DNA of 64,000 nt from Lacunisphaera limnophila (GTDB lineage: Bacteria > Verrucomicrobiota > Verrucomicrobiia > Opitutales > Opitutaceae): positions 2,418,001 to 2,482,000 of the forward strand of contig NZ_CP016094.1 of assembly GCF_001746835.1 (NCBI RefSeq), written 5' to 3'. Within the stretch, counting starts at the first letter, position 1, and every line of letters starts with the position of its first letter. Made by a program: the position numbers and the translations under genes. Of this stretch, positions 1 to 9,516 are shown one piece after another. The notes below the pieces were generated by a model. It made no database searches, had not been told where the DNA came from, and worked only from the letters and a program-made list of their open reading frames with translations.

Positions 1-1260
1 GCGCCCCTGCGCGGGCTGCGGCTGCCGCCCGACCTGATGCTGAGCCTGGAACTGTTCGAGGGGACGCTGCCGGACCCGGACCCGCAGGGCCGGCGACCGG
101 TGTTTTATGGCGCCGGCTTGGAATTTGTGGACCGCTTCTACCCGGCGCGGGCGAGAAAAGGTGAGCCGCTGTGGTTCCATTGGGGGACGAGCTACGGTCC
201 GCCCGAGTTGGCGCGGCTGGGCCGGGAGCTGGCGCGGGATGATCTCTACGAGGCGGTGTTCATCCTGCAGGCCTATGATGTCTGGCCGCCGGAGCTGCGG
301 CCGGTGCTGGAGCAGCATTACGTCAAGGACCTGATCGGTCCGCGGGTGCGGCGCTGGAACCGCCAGTACGGCTACAAGGTGAACCTGGCCGACACGCTGG
401 AGACGCTGGCGCAGCTGGGGGGCAACGTGGATGGGCGCATGCTGCACCTGCAGCGCCAGCCGCTGGGGATCCGCCGGACAACGGATGGCCGGCTACTGCT
501 GGGCACCACGCGGGCGGCCGGGCACGTCCTGCTCCGCGCGCCGAGCTACCGCTTTGGAGGCAAGGCGGTCCTCGACCGGCTGCCCGGCGCGGGGGACGGC
601 CCGTTGAGCGCCGACGTGAAAGTCATCGTGCACGGCGCGATTCCGGAGGAGGTGCGTTGGTCGGGCCGGCTTGAGCTCCCGGCCGGGCAGCAATCGGTGA
701 CGGTGCCCTTCCTGGCGGACGGGCATGGCAAGCAACTGCTGGTGTGGATCACGCGGCCGGAGGAGATGGCGGGGCGGGTGCTGGCAGGGGTGCGTGATCT
801 GGAAATCACGCATGCCTTCGAGCAGCTGGGCGAGGCGCCGCGGTTGCGCGACGACGTGCCGGCGGACAGCCCAGCGGACCCGGAGTTAGGGACGAGTCTC
901 TTCGGCCCGATCGCCTGGCGGCCGCAACAACTCGTCGTGCGCGGCGGGTGGGCGACGGCCGGGGGCCTCGCGCTGCCGCCGGGCGGTGAGCTGTGGCTCC
1001 ACACCGAGGGTATGACCGGCGAGGTGAGCGGCCAGCTGGTGTGTGCGGACGTGGCCGGCACGCCGCCCGCGGTTCGGGTGCTCTGGTACAAGGGTGGTCG
1101 CGTACAAATCCTGCAGCAGGGTTGGCTGAGCCGGGATCAACCTTTTGCGTTCCGGGTCTGGACGGCGGAGCCTGGCGGATGGATCGGCGTGATGGTGGAG
1201 CCGACCGCCGGGGCGGCACCCGCGGTGGCGCGGGTGCTGAATTCCACGCTGATTCCCTGA
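1..1260 (+). CDS. C-terminal part of an unrecognised protein (5' end outside window)
   Basis: The reading frame is open from base 1, so the first ATG at 37 is probably internal and this is the last ~419 residues of a longer protein. I do not recognise the family. No membrane segment is visible in this part; it is soluble and beta-rich, with a tryptophan- and glycine-rich second half ending at residues STLIP. It converges on the giant glycosyltransferase at 1270-5148, leaving nine bases between the stop codons. The same plus/minus pairing occurs at 9517-13846 and 14040-18378, where the plus-strand partner is a membrane GT-C protein with a beta-rich C-terminal domain. By analogy this could be the extracytoplasmic tail of such a protein, but no GT-C signature lies inside the window, so that is only a guess. 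Confidence 0.6.
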   Translation, partial: APLRGLRLPPDLMLSLELFEGTLPDPDPQGRRPVFYGAGLEFVDRFYPARARKGEPLWFHWGTSYGPPELARLGRELARDDLYEAVFILQAYDVWPPELRPVLEQHYVKDLIGPRVRRWNRQYGYKVNLADTLETLAQLGGNVDGRMLHLQRQPLGIRRTTDGRLLLGTTRAAGHVLLRAPSYRFGGKAVLDRLPGAGDGPLSADVKVIVHGAIPEEVRWSGRLELPAGQQSVTVPFLADGHGKQLLVWITRPEEMAGRVLAGVRDLEITHAFEQLGEAPRLRDDVPADSPADPELGTSLFGPIAWRPQQLVVRGGWATAGGLALPPGGELWLHTEGMTGEVSGQLVCADVAGTPPAVRVLWYKGGRVQILQQGWLSRDQPFAFRVWTAEPGGWIGVMVEPTAGAAPAVARVLNSTLIP

Positions 1261-1269
1261 CCGGCCCGG

Positions 1270-4200
1270 CTAAGGGTGGGCGAGGCAGGCCTCGCGGGCG
1301 AGGGCGACGTGGAAGGGCAGGACCTTGCGGTGATCGTAGGTCCGCAGGGCCTTCGAGTAGGCGGTCGGGGTGAGCGACTTGCCGCTGCGCTCCTTGGCGA
1401 GACAGGTCCACATCATTCGGGAGAGACCGAGGTGATCGCCGGCGGAGACGAGGTAGCCGTGCTGGCGCTGGCCGATCATCTCGGCGATGCCGTGCACATC
1501 GGTCGTGACGATCGGCGTGCGGAAGGCCATCGCCTCCATCACCACGCGCGGGAACGATTCCTCGTAGCTGGTGCAGACGAACTGGTCGGCCGCGACGAAG
1601 AAGTCGAAGACCTCGCGGGTCTCCGGGATCAGCGTGAGGTTGGGCAGGCCCATCCGCGCGATGTCGCGTTTCAGCAGGTCGAGGTAGATGCCGGGCCGCG
1701 CCCCGACCAGGACGAAGCGGAACTTCCCGCGGTGGCCCTGGCGGTTGAAATGCTCGATGGCGCGGAGGAAGACGTGCTGGCCCTTGCGCTCGCAGACGGT
1801 GCCGATGTTGGCGATGATGGTCTCGTCGTCGGCGAACCCGTGTTTGCGGCGCATCGCGGCGCGGGTGTGCGCCGCGCGGAAGGTGTCGATGTCGTCGAGG
1901 TTGATCCAGCTGGGCACGATGCGGAAGTTGCCGCTGACGTTGTGGTCCTCGTAGTAGGCGCGGGTGGCGTCGCACAGGAAGAGCGCGCGGGTCGCGCCGT
2001 GGAAGGCCTCGGCGACCAGGCGGTGCAGACTGAGTTCCAGCTTGCGCTCGAAGAACCGGAAGACGGTGGAACTCTCGTGGATGTAGAAGAGGGAGGGTTT
2101 GCCCGCGCGGGCGGCCAGCAGCACGCCCCAGAAACTTACGAGGGTGTTGCAGACCACGAGGTCGATGTGGTCCCAGTCGAGCCGGTGCTTGATGTCCCCG
2201 AGCCGCTGGTGGAAGGTCTCCTCATCGGGCGACGCGTAGAGCGGCGCGGCGTCCACCACGGTGATGTGAGCGCCGAGGGCCTCGTAAGCGGCGCGGAGCG
2301 GACCGTCCTGGGAGGCGAGCACCTCCAGGGTGAAGCCGGCCTCGCACACCATCCAGGTGGCGTATTCCAGCAGGAAGAGCGGCGCGCCCTCGAGGTTGAG
2401 GTTGTGGGTCAGGAGCAGGAGGCGGAGTTTCCCGGCCCGCCCGGCGCGGACCGGGGTGGCGGGGGTGCAGACCAGGCGGTTGCCCGCCAGCGTGAGGTGC
2501 GGGCTGAGGTAGGGATCGGCGAACTGCGGGTAGCGGCGGACGAAGGCGATGTGCTCGCGATCGTCGAAGGTCACCCCGCGCGTGGCGCTGCCCCAGTGCA
2601 TGAGTTTCGCCTGCGGGGTGTAGATCACGCGGCGGCCGGCGGCGCGGACGCGCAGGCAGTAGTCGACATCGTTGTAGGCGACGCCGAAGTCGGGCTCGTC
2701 GAAGCCGCCGAGCTCCCGGTAGAGGTCGGTGCGGGTCAGCAGGCAGGCGCCGGTGACGGCGGAGACCTCGCGCGCCGCCTCGTGCCAGACCACGGGCACC
2801 TCGGCCGGGGGCAGCTTGGCAAACGGGGTGTCGGCGAGCCCGCCGTGCGGCCCGATGATGATGCCGGTGTGGTTGAGTGTCCGGTCGGGGTAGATGAGTT
2901 TCGCGCCGACGACGCCGATGTCCGGTTGCAGGAACCAGGTGGCCATTTCCTCGAGCCAGCCGGGCTCGAGCGCATTCACGTCGTTGTTGAGGTGCAGGAC
3001 CAGCGGCGTGTCGAGGTGGGGGCCGGCGAGGTTGACCAGGTGCGAGTAGTTGAACGGCGCCGCGCGGTCGGCGGGCCGCACCACGACGCAGCGGAGGTCG
3101 GTACGCTGCTGGATCAGTTCGAGGTAGCGGACGGCGTCGGCGTCGCGCGAGTGGTCGTCCACGATGACGAGCTTCACGTGGCGCCAGTCCACGGTTTCCT
3201 CGAGGAGCTCGACGCATTCCTGCAGCAGGTGCAGGCGGTCGCGGGTCGGGATCACGATGGTGACAGGCAGGCGGGCGAGGATGCCGGGCTCGGGACGGAA
3301 CTGGTGGAAGCGGACCTGCCGGTGATGGCCCGCCTCGGGCAGGAAGGGGGCGGTGGCGCGGCCCCGGCGGCGGGCGGCGTCGGCGAGGGCCCGGCGCGCC
3401 TCCTCGACCGTGGGGTCGGACGGCGGGGTTTGTTCCGGAATCCCGGCATCGGCGTGGGCGCAAACCAAGGGTACATGGGCCACGCGAGCGGCCTCGAGCC
3501 GGTCGGTGAGTCGCAGCAGGAGATCGAACCAAGGCCGGAGCGGATAGTCCTCCCGGAAGGAACCGAGTTCCAGGAACCGGTCCTGGCGCACCACGGTGAG
3601 GTGGCCGGGGAAAAGACCGGAGTCGGCGAGGGCGGGGCTCCAGGCGGGTTTGAACACCGGCGAGGAGCGCCGGCCCGCATCGTCCATGCGGTCCTCGTCG
3701 GTGTAGACCAGTTCCAGTTCCGGGGTGGCGGTCAGCGCCCCGGCGATCTCGCCCAAGGCATCCGGGCTCAGGCGGGCGTGGCCCGGGAGCAAGGTCAGGT
3801 GCGTGCCCTTCGCGGCGTGGGCGGCGGTGTTGCACGCGCGGATGAAATCGGCCGGCTGGGCGGCCGTCTGGCTGAGGATGCGCGAGTCGCCCGCAGGCGC
3901 GGGGGCGCCGACGAAGCAGGCCTGCCAGTGCGGGTAGATCTGGGCCGTGAGCGAGGCGCCGAGCCGCGCCAGCTGGGCGGGAGTGCAGCCGCGCGGATCG
4001 ACGAGCACGGTGAAGCGGGGGTGGTCCGGCGTGGCTGGCGTGGCGGCGGATTCCAACAACGAGCGCAGGCGCGGCGTGAGGGCGTGCGCGCGTTGCCAGG
4101 CCAGGTAGGGTTCGATCGGTCCGGCCTGCAGGTGGGCGAGCGAGGTCGGGGCGAATTGCCGGTAGAGGCGGTAGGCGACACCGCATTGCCGCCAGTAGTC

Positions 4201-5148
4201 GGAGAGACGGCCGAGGCGGATGTCCTCGGCCCGGCAGGCGGAGGCGAAGGCGAGAGCCGTCTCCAGGAAAGTGGCGCGGCTGAACTCGGGCAGCGGGCGT
4301 TCCTCCTGCGTGCAGCCGCGTTGATAAAAGCGGCGGACAAAAACCAGGTGGCGCGTGCCGTCCTCGAGGTCGGCGAACACCTTGAGGCACGCCGGGTCGT
4401 CGGCCTGCTCGTCGATGTCGACCATGCCGAAATACTGCGAATGGCGCGCGTAGGGGTGGCCGGGGAACATCTCGCCCGCGTCGAGGCGCTCGCGGTCGCC
4501 GTAGTCCATCTCGACCTCGACGAGCGGGTGGGTGGAGGCGACGAGCCGGCGGATGCGCTGCTCGCGGTGGATGATCCAGCCCTCGACGGAGACCTTGCCG
4601 AACTGCGAGCCGCCGGTGAGCAGCGGCTTCTCGAGGGCGCCGAAGAACGGCGGGTTGGGGAGGGAGTCCAGCGGGATGACGGCGGATTCGCGGGCCAGGC
4701 GTCGGGCCCGCGGGGCGAGGTCGGCGGCCGGGTCGGCGCGCCGGGCCTGGAGGAGTTTTCGCAGCTGGTCGGGCACGATGCCGGCGTTGAGGCGGCCGCC
4801 GGGCGCGGGGCCTTGCTTCACCCGGATGCCGGTGCGCCAGATCTCGACCCAGCGGCCGCCGGCGTCGAGCAACTCGAGCCGGAGATCCTTCGCGCCGAGC
4901 GGAGGCCGGACCTGGAGCACAAAACCGGCGTGGGGCAGGCCCGCGTGGCCGCGGTGCCGCTCTTCGACCTCCGGGCGCGGGATGCCGAGGATGCCAAGAT
5001 GGACCGCCCCGCCGGTGACCGCGCGGATGTCGCTGAAATAGGCGCTGGTCTTGGACAAAAACCAGCCGCTGATCCAGGTCGGCTCACCCGCAAAGGTCCA
5101 GTCGACGGGCAGCTCAACATCAAAGATATAGGAGTCGTTTTCGTTCAC
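1270..5148 (-). CDS. Giant glycosyltransferase: two beta modules, degenerate GT2, GT2, GT4
   Basis: This 1292-aa protein is predicted to build a cell-surface glycan at the cytoplasmic face. A beta module (about 10-110: GW, DIRA, LGILGIPRPE) is followed by a second (165-275), a GT2-like domain (375-600), a complete GT2 (628-870: VTIVIPTRDR, LHLNNDV, YNDVDYCLR) and a GT4 (908-1285: THNLNLEGAP, NIGTVCERKGQH, and the EX7E-type motif ESFPRVVME). In the first GT2 the usual DHDD metal-binding motif is replaced by PGHA near 455-458, so that domain is probably inactive. I chose the GTG at 5148 because the beta module starts right after it; the longer frame upstream is arginine/proline-rich shadow sequence. 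No good Shine-Dalgarno is visible. The upstream gene ends 47 bases away. Closest relative in the window: 20593-24648. Confidence 0.9.
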   Translation of the reverse strand: MNENDSYIFDVELPVDWTFAGEPTWISGWFLSKTSAYFSDIRAVTGGAVHLGILGIPRPEVEERHRGHAGLPHAGFVLQVRPPLGAKDLRLELLDAGGRWVEIWRTGIRVKQGPAPGGRLNAGIVPDQLRKLLQARRADPAADLAPRARRLARESAVIPLDSLPNPPFFGALEKPLLTGGSQFGKVSVEGWIIHREQRIRRLVASTHPLVEVEMDYGDRERLDAGEMFPGHPYARHSQYFGMVDIDEQADDPACLKVFADLEDGTRHLVFVRRFYQRGCTQEERPLPEFSRATFLETALAFASACRAEDIRLGRLSDYWRQCGVAYRLYRQFAPTSLAHLQAGPIEPYLAWQRAHALTPRLRSLLESAATPATPDHPRFTVLVDPRGCTPAQLARLGASLTAQIYPHWQACFVGAPAPAGDSRILSQTAAQPADFIRACNTAAHAAKGTHLTLLPGHARLSPDALGEIAGALTATPELELVYTDEDRMDDAGRRSSPVFKPAWSPALADSGLFPGHLTVVRQDRFLELGSFREDYPLRPWFDLLLRLTDRLEAARVAHVPLVCAHADAGIPEQTPPSDPTVEEARRALADAARRRGRATAPFLPEAGHHRQVRFHQFRPEPGILARLPVTIVIPTRDRLHLLQECVELLEETVDWRHVKLVIVDDHSRDADAVRYLELIQQRTDLRCVVVRPADRAAPFNYSHLVNLAGPHLDTPLVLHLNNDVNALEPGWLEEMATWFLQPDIGVVGAKLIYPDRTLNHTGIIIGPHGGLADTPFAKLPPAEVPVVWHEAAREVSAVTGACLLTRTDLYRELGGFDEPDFGVAYNDVDYCLRVRAAGRRVIYTPQAKLMHWGSATRGVTFDDREHIAFVRRYPQFADPYLSPHLTLAGNRLVCTPATPVRAGRAGKLRLLLLTHNLNLEGAPLFLLEYATWMVCEAGFTLEVLASQDGPLRAAYEALGAHITVVDAAPLYASPDEETFHQRLGDIKHRLDWDHIDLVVCNTLVSFWGVLLAARAGKPSLFYIHESSTVFRFFERKLELSLHRLVAEAFHGATRALFLCDATRAYYEDHNVSGNFRIVPSWINLDDIDTFRAAHTRAAMRRKHGFADDETIIANIGTVCERKGQHVFLRAIEHFNRQGHRGKFRFVLVGARPGIYLDLLKRDIARMGLPNLTLIPETREVFDFFVAADQFVCTSYEESFPRVVMEAMAFRTPIVTTDVHGIAEMIGQRQHGYLVSAGDHLGLSRMMWTCLAKERSGKSLTPTAYSKALRTYDHRKVLPFHVALAREACLAHP

Positions 5149-5195
5149 GCAGCAGTCGGGAAACCAAGGCAGAGCCCGTCCCGTGGCGCAAGCCC

Positions 5196-7094
5196 TCAGC
5201 CGCGGGTCGCGGCCACGCGGGCGAGCAGGCGTTCCCAGCGGGCCAGCAGCTGGGCGGGGTCGTGGCGGGCGCGGAAGAGCGGGGCGAAGGCGGCGGCTTC
5301 CGCCGCGAACGAGGCCGGCAGGGTTTCCCAGGCCAGCAGCGCGTGGGCGAGGGCCGGGGGATTGGCTTCGTCCACGAGCGGGAGGCGGGAGTCGCGGAAG
5401 AGTTCCGCCGTGAGCGGCAGACGCGGGGCCACGACGGGAATGCCGGCGGCGGCCGCGTCGATCAGCGGGCGCAAGGGGCCGCGGCCGAAGAGTGGACCGA
5501 GGCACAGCGCGACGCCGGCCACGGACCAGTCCGCTGTGCGCTCGACCCGGGTCGGCGGCAGGGCGTCGTCGAGGCGGGCGAGGCGCTCGTCATCCACGCG
5601 GCCGGCGGGGCCCTGGCGAAAAGTCCAGCACGCGGCGACCGCGGGATGGTACCGCGCGAGCCAGTCAACCGTGCGCAACGGGGCGAAGGCGACGCGCGAC
5701 GCCGGCGTCGGGACCGGGAGCTCCGGCGAATGCCAGGGCGTAATGATTTCCGCGGGCCGGTCCTTGAGCTGGCCGAGTTGGGCGCGGGCGGCGGTGACGG
5801 AACCAAAACAGAGCGCCGTGGCCGCGAGCCAGCTGGTGCGCAGCAGCGCCTGCACGGCGGGCAGGGCGGTGGGATCGGGGGCCAGCGGCTCGTCGGACTG
5901 GCAATCGAAGAGGACGGGGATGCCCTGTTGCCGGGCGAGCGTGATCGCCCAGCCGCAGACCGGATCAAAGACGGCGACGGCATCGAGATGGCCCCACCAG
6001 ATTTGGCGGTGCAAATCGTGCAGCGCGTTTTTCAGCGCGGTTTCATCGGCGGCGGCGAACAGCGGGGCGGGGCTGACGACGAGAGACTCGGCGCCGGCCT
6101 GTTCGAAATCCTGGCGGAGCGGCCCGTCCTCCGCGCTCACCACGCGGGCGGCCCACCGGTGGGAAGCGGTGAGATGACGCGCCAGGTCGAGGGCGCGGAG
6201 CGTCTCGTCGTTGGGCCAGAGGCTGCGGACGACCAGCAGGAGGCGCCGGGGACGGCCGGAGGGCAGCGGGAGCAGGGGCCGGTCGGGAAGCACAGGATAG
6301 GAGGGGCGGCTCACGTCGATCAACTTGTCTGGAGGCCGGGTACCAGCGGGGGAGAGTCGTTGCGCAAAACACAACGTGGCGGTGCCGTCGGGCGAAAGGG
6401 CGTAGACGCGCAGGCAGGCCGGGACCGTAAGCGTGGCGGGATAATCCACCGGCCCGCGCAGGCGGCCATGGCGCGCGGCCGGCAGGTGCGGCACCTTGGC
6501 GGCCAGGGCGTCATCGGTGAGGCTATGCTCGAGGTGATTGAAAACCAGGCCGTCGGTGGTCGCGAGCACGGCGGCGAGTGGCCGGGTCGCGTCGAGCAGC
6601 CACCCGAACACGGGGGCGCGGCCGTGCCGCAGCGCGGGAGTGCCGCCCGGTTCGTCGAGGTGGCCGTGGAACGGATGGTGGGCGTCGCGCACCGTCCAGG
6701 TGCCGTCAGGGGAGGTTTCGAGCCGGCCCTCGGTGCGGGGGGCGGGCAGGCCGTCGGGGGCGATCGTGAGATCGATCCGGTGCAGTTCGATCCAGGCGCC
6801 GAAGGCGTCCATTGCCTCGACCGTGAGGGTGACCGGACCGTCGCGGACGGGGACACCGACCACGTACTCAGCGGGCAGCCAGGCGCGCGGGGACGAGAAA
6901 TGGGCGGCGAGATCGGTGCGGGGCAGACCCAGGATGCCCAGGTGGGTGCCGCCGTCGTGGCGCACGCGCACGTCGGTGAAATCGTGGCCCGGCCGGCCGA
7001 CGACCCAGCCGCGGAGCCATACGACGGGACCGGCGAGGCGGCTGCCGGGGTGCGGCCACTCGAGCTGATGGAAGCAGCGGGCGGACGCTTGCAT
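5196..7094 (-). CDS. Degenerate GT4-like glycosyltransferase with two N-terminal beta modules
   Basis: This 632-aa protein has the shared beta modules (about 25-110: LRGWVVG, DVRV, LGILGLPRTDL; and about 140-250, FHGHLDEPGG) followed by a GT-B-like half from about 290. The GT4 hallmarks of its neighbours are lost: there is no HNLNxEGAP, no CERKGQH loop, and no EX7E-type motif; only a weak C-terminal stretch (IDAAAAGIPVVAP) recalls the donor-binding region. It may be a non-catalytic paralogue, a partner subunit, or a diverged enzyme. Only one base separates the stop of the upstream gene (7096-9342) from this ATG, so the two are probably translationally coupled. It lies between two intact family members. 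Confidence 0.85.
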   Translation of the reverse strand: MQASARCFHQLEWPHPGSRLAGPVVWLRGWVVGRPGHDFTDVRVRHDGGTHLGILGLPRTDLAAHFSSPRAWLPAEYVVGVPVRDGPVTLTVEAMDAFGAWIELHRIDLTIAPDGLPAPRTEGRLETSPDGTWTVRDAHHPFHGHLDEPGGTPALRHGRAPVFGWLLDATRPLAAVLATTDGLVFNHLEHSLTDDALAAKVPHLPAARHGRLRGPVDYPATLTVPACLRVYALSPDGTATLCFAQRLSPAGTRPPDKLIDVSRPSYPVLPDRPLLPLPSGRPRRLLLVVRSLWPNDETLRALDLARHLTASHRWAARVVSAEDGPLRQDFEQAGAESLVVSPAPLFAAADETALKNALHDLHRQIWWGHLDAVAVFDPVCGWAITLARQQGIPVLFDCQSDEPLAPDPTALPAVQALLRTSWLAATALCFGSVTAARAQLGQLKDRPAEIITPWHSPELPVPTPASRVAFAPLRTVDWLARYHPAVAACWTFRQGPAGRVDDERLARLDDALPPTRVERTADWSVAGVALCLGPLFGRGPLRPLIDAAAAGIPVVAPRLPLTAELFRDSRLPLVDEANPPALAHALLAWETLPASFAAEAAAFAPLFRARHDPAQLLARWERLLARVAATRG

Positions 7095-7095
7095 G

Positions 7096-9342
7096 TCAGG
7101 CGCGGGCGGCGGCGACGGCGCGGATGAGGCGGACGTGGCGCGGCAGGGAATTCGCCTCGTGGTATTTTTTCAGGACGGAGGCGCGGGCCTTTTCCGGCCG
7201 GCTCCGGTCGCCGGCGGCGTGGGCGGCGAGGGCCAGGGTGAGGGCCTCGGCGAGGCGATAGCGGTCGCCAGGCGGGGTCAACCAGGCCTCGTCGGGACCG
7301 ATCATTTCGGCGATGCCGTTCACGTTGGTCGAGACGATGAGGCGGCGGAACGCGGCGGATTCGAGCAGGACCCGGGGAAAGGATTCCTCGAAGCTCGTGC
7401 AGACGAAGATATCAGCGAGTTGGTAGAAGTCGAAGATCTCGCCGGTCTCGGGGATGAAGCGGGCCAGACCGCTGAGGCCCAGACGGGTGACTTCCTCCTC
7501 GAGGGTCTGGAGGAACAGGCCGGGCCGGGCGCCGACCATGAGAAACTCGACCTTTCGGCCGGGGTGCGTGCGGGCCAGTTCGTCCTTCAGCAGGGCGATG
7601 GCCTGGATGAAAATGTGCTGGCCCTTGCGCTCGCAGACCGAGCCGATGTTGACCACGAGCACGGCGGCGGGATCGAGCCCGTGCTTGCGCCGCAGGTCGG
7701 CGGGGGTGTGCGCGGCGGCGAAGGTGTCGACGCGCCCCGCGTCCACCCAACTCGGGAGCAGCGCGAAGTTGTCCCGGTCGCCGAGGGAGTCGAACACGTG
7801 GCGGGAGGAATCCGCGGTGAACACGACGCGATCCGCGGAGCGGAAGGCCGCCTCGATCACGGGGAAGAGGGCGGGGTCCAGGTCGGACTTGAAGAAGCGG
7901 CGGATGGGCGAGCTTTCATGGACATAGAGGAGGGAGGGCTTGCCGGCGGCCCGCGCGGCGTGGACGGCCCAGAAGGAGACCATGGTGTTGGCGATGACCA
8001 CGCCGGTGGTGGTCCAGGGTAGGCCGGCGGTGGCGGTGGCCAGGCGGGTGGAAAATTCCGGGGCGGATTTTGCGGCCAACACCGGCCCGAGATCCACGAG
8101 GTCAACAGCGAGGCCGGCCGCGGTGAAGACCGCCCGCATCGGGCCGTCCTGGGGCGAGACGATGCGCACGGTCACCCCCGGCTGGCAGGCAAGATGCCGG
8201 GCCAGCTCGAAGATGAACCAGGGGGCGCCCTCAAAGTTGAGGTTGTGGGTCACCACGAGCACATGGAGCGGTGCGGCGGAGGGGGGGACGGCGGCGGGTT
8301 CGGGCGCGAGGCGGGAGCGACCGGCGGGCGCCGGGGCTTCGGTGGCATAGGCGGCCCAAGCGGCGCGCAGCGCGGGGAGCGTGGCGGCCCAGCCGCCCGC
8401 GGGCAGGCCGTGGCGGCGGCAGGAGGCGCGCAGGGCCCACGCGGTGCGCGCAAAGGTGCGGCGGTCCAGGGCGGGTAGCGCGGCTTCGGCGCCGGCGATC
8501 ACGCGCGGGGTGAAGCGTTGGGCCCAGACCAGATGCTTGGTGCCATCGGCGAGGGTGGCGAAGAGCTTGAGCAGGGCGGGCACCGTGGTGTCCGCCGGCA
8601 GGTCCACGTGGCCGACAAAGGCGGAGGTCTCCCGTCCGGGCAGGTCAGCGAACTCGCCGCCGACGTCGGTGCGGGGCAGGCCGTAGAGCAGCGCGCCCTC
8701 CTGCAGCGGGTCCACGAGGGCGGTGAGGCGGGTGACGCGTTGGTCGCGGTGGGCGAGCCAGCCGGTGATCGAGAGGCGGCCGTAGCGCACCCAACCGACA
8801 TCACGCGGGGCCTCGAGCGCGCCGAAGAACGGGGGGCTGGGCAGGGCGTTGCGCGGCTCGGCGAGGGCGCCGGAGACGATCTCGTCGGCAAGGGCGGCGA
8901 GGGGGGTGGCTGGGCGGCGGCCGTGCAACCGGAGCAGCGGGTTGACCAAGCCGGGCAGCAGCGACGGGAAAGCGGGCGGCGGCGGGCAGCCGGGGGCGGC
9001 GGGGTCGACGGTGATGGCGGTCTGAAAAATCTCCGTCCATTGATTGGTCTGGTCGCGGACCTCGAGGCGGAGCAAGGCGGCACCGGCGTGCGGCTCGAGC
9101 AGGAGGGTGAAGCCGAGGTAGGGCGGGCCGGGGTGTTTGAGCCAGACCTCGTCGAGGCCGGGCTTGGGCAGGCCCCAGTTGGCGAGGAAGCAGCGCCCGT
9201 CGACCCAGGCGCGCAGGTCGGTGGTCACGCGGTTTTGGGGCGACCAAAGCCAGCCGGCGAGCCAGGTGATCCCGGCCGGAAAGCGCCAGTCCGCCGGGTG
9301 CACCTCGATCGCGAGCTTCCACTGGGGGCTGTCGATGATCAT
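7096..9342 (-). CDS. GT4 glycosyltransferase with two N-terminal beta modules
   Basis: This 748-aa protein has a first beta module at about 5-110 (LAGWLWS, DLRAWVDG, WGLPKPGL), a second at about 165-280 (FFGALEAPRDV, GWLAHRDQRVTRL, DGTKHLVWAQRF) and a C-terminal GT4 domain from about 370. The GT4 shows THNLNFEGAP, HESSPIRRFF, NIGSVCERKGQH, VGARPG and the EX7E-type ESFPRVLLE. The start MIIDSPQW at 9342 is preferred over the longer frame because it matches the start of the paralogue at 18395-20584 (MAPPDWQ) and the upstream stretch is arginine-rich shadow. It diverges from the GT-C gene at 9517 across a 174-bp spacer. It probably transfers a sugar from a nucleotide donor onto a lipid-linked glycan; donor and acceptor cannot be read from sequence. 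Confidence 0.9.
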   Translation of the reverse strand: MIIDSPQWKLAIEVHPADWRFPAGITWLAGWLWSPQNRVTTDLRAWVDGRCFLANWGLPKPGLDEVWLKHPGPPYLGFTLLLEPHAGAALLRLEVRDQTNQWTEIFQTAITVDPAAPGCPPPPAFPSLLPGLVNPLLRLHGRRPATPLAALADEIVSGALAEPRNALPSPPFFGALEAPRDVGWVRYGRLSITGWLAHRDQRVTRLTALVDPLQEGALLYGLPRTDVGGEFADLPGRETSAFVGHVDLPADTTVPALLKLFATLADGTKHLVWAQRFTPRVIAGAEAALPALDRRTFARTAWALRASCRRHGLPAGGWAATLPALRAAWAAYATEAPAPAGRSRLAPEPAAVPPSAAPLHVLVVTHNLNFEGAPWFIFELARHLACQPGVTVRIVSPQDGPMRAVFTAAGLAVDLVDLGPVLAAKSAPEFSTRLATATAGLPWTTTGVVIANTMVSFWAVHAARAAGKPSLLYVHESSPIRRFFKSDLDPALFPVIEAAFRSADRVVFTADSSRHVFDSLGDRDNFALLPSWVDAGRVDTFAAAHTPADLRRKHGLDPAAVLVVNIGSVCERKGQHIFIQAIALLKDELARTHPGRKVEFLMVGARPGLFLQTLEEEVTRLGLSGLARFIPETGEIFDFYQLADIFVCTSFEESFPRVLLESAAFRRLIVSTNVNGIAEMIGPDEAWLTPPGDRYRLAEALTLALAAHAAGDRSRPEKARASVLKKYHEANSLPRHVRLIRAVAAARA

Positions 9343-9516
9343 GGGCGGGCCGCGACAGATCCCACGGCAGCGCCGGAGCGGACGACGAAGGGCGAGGAGG
9401 CGGACATGCGGTGCGCAAGGGCACACGAAGCGGTGCGGTTTAGTCAACGTTAAGCTGGCCGCCGGCTGCGCGGATAAAGGTTGCCGCTGATGGGGTCGGT
9501 CCTTTTCTGGGGCGTC

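Noticed and set aside
1276-6177. A 1633-codon open frame on the plus strand
   Set aside because: It is antisense to two clear glycosyltransferase genes and its translation (Val-, Glu-, Arg- and Gly-rich, no motif) is the usual shadow of a GC-rich gene.
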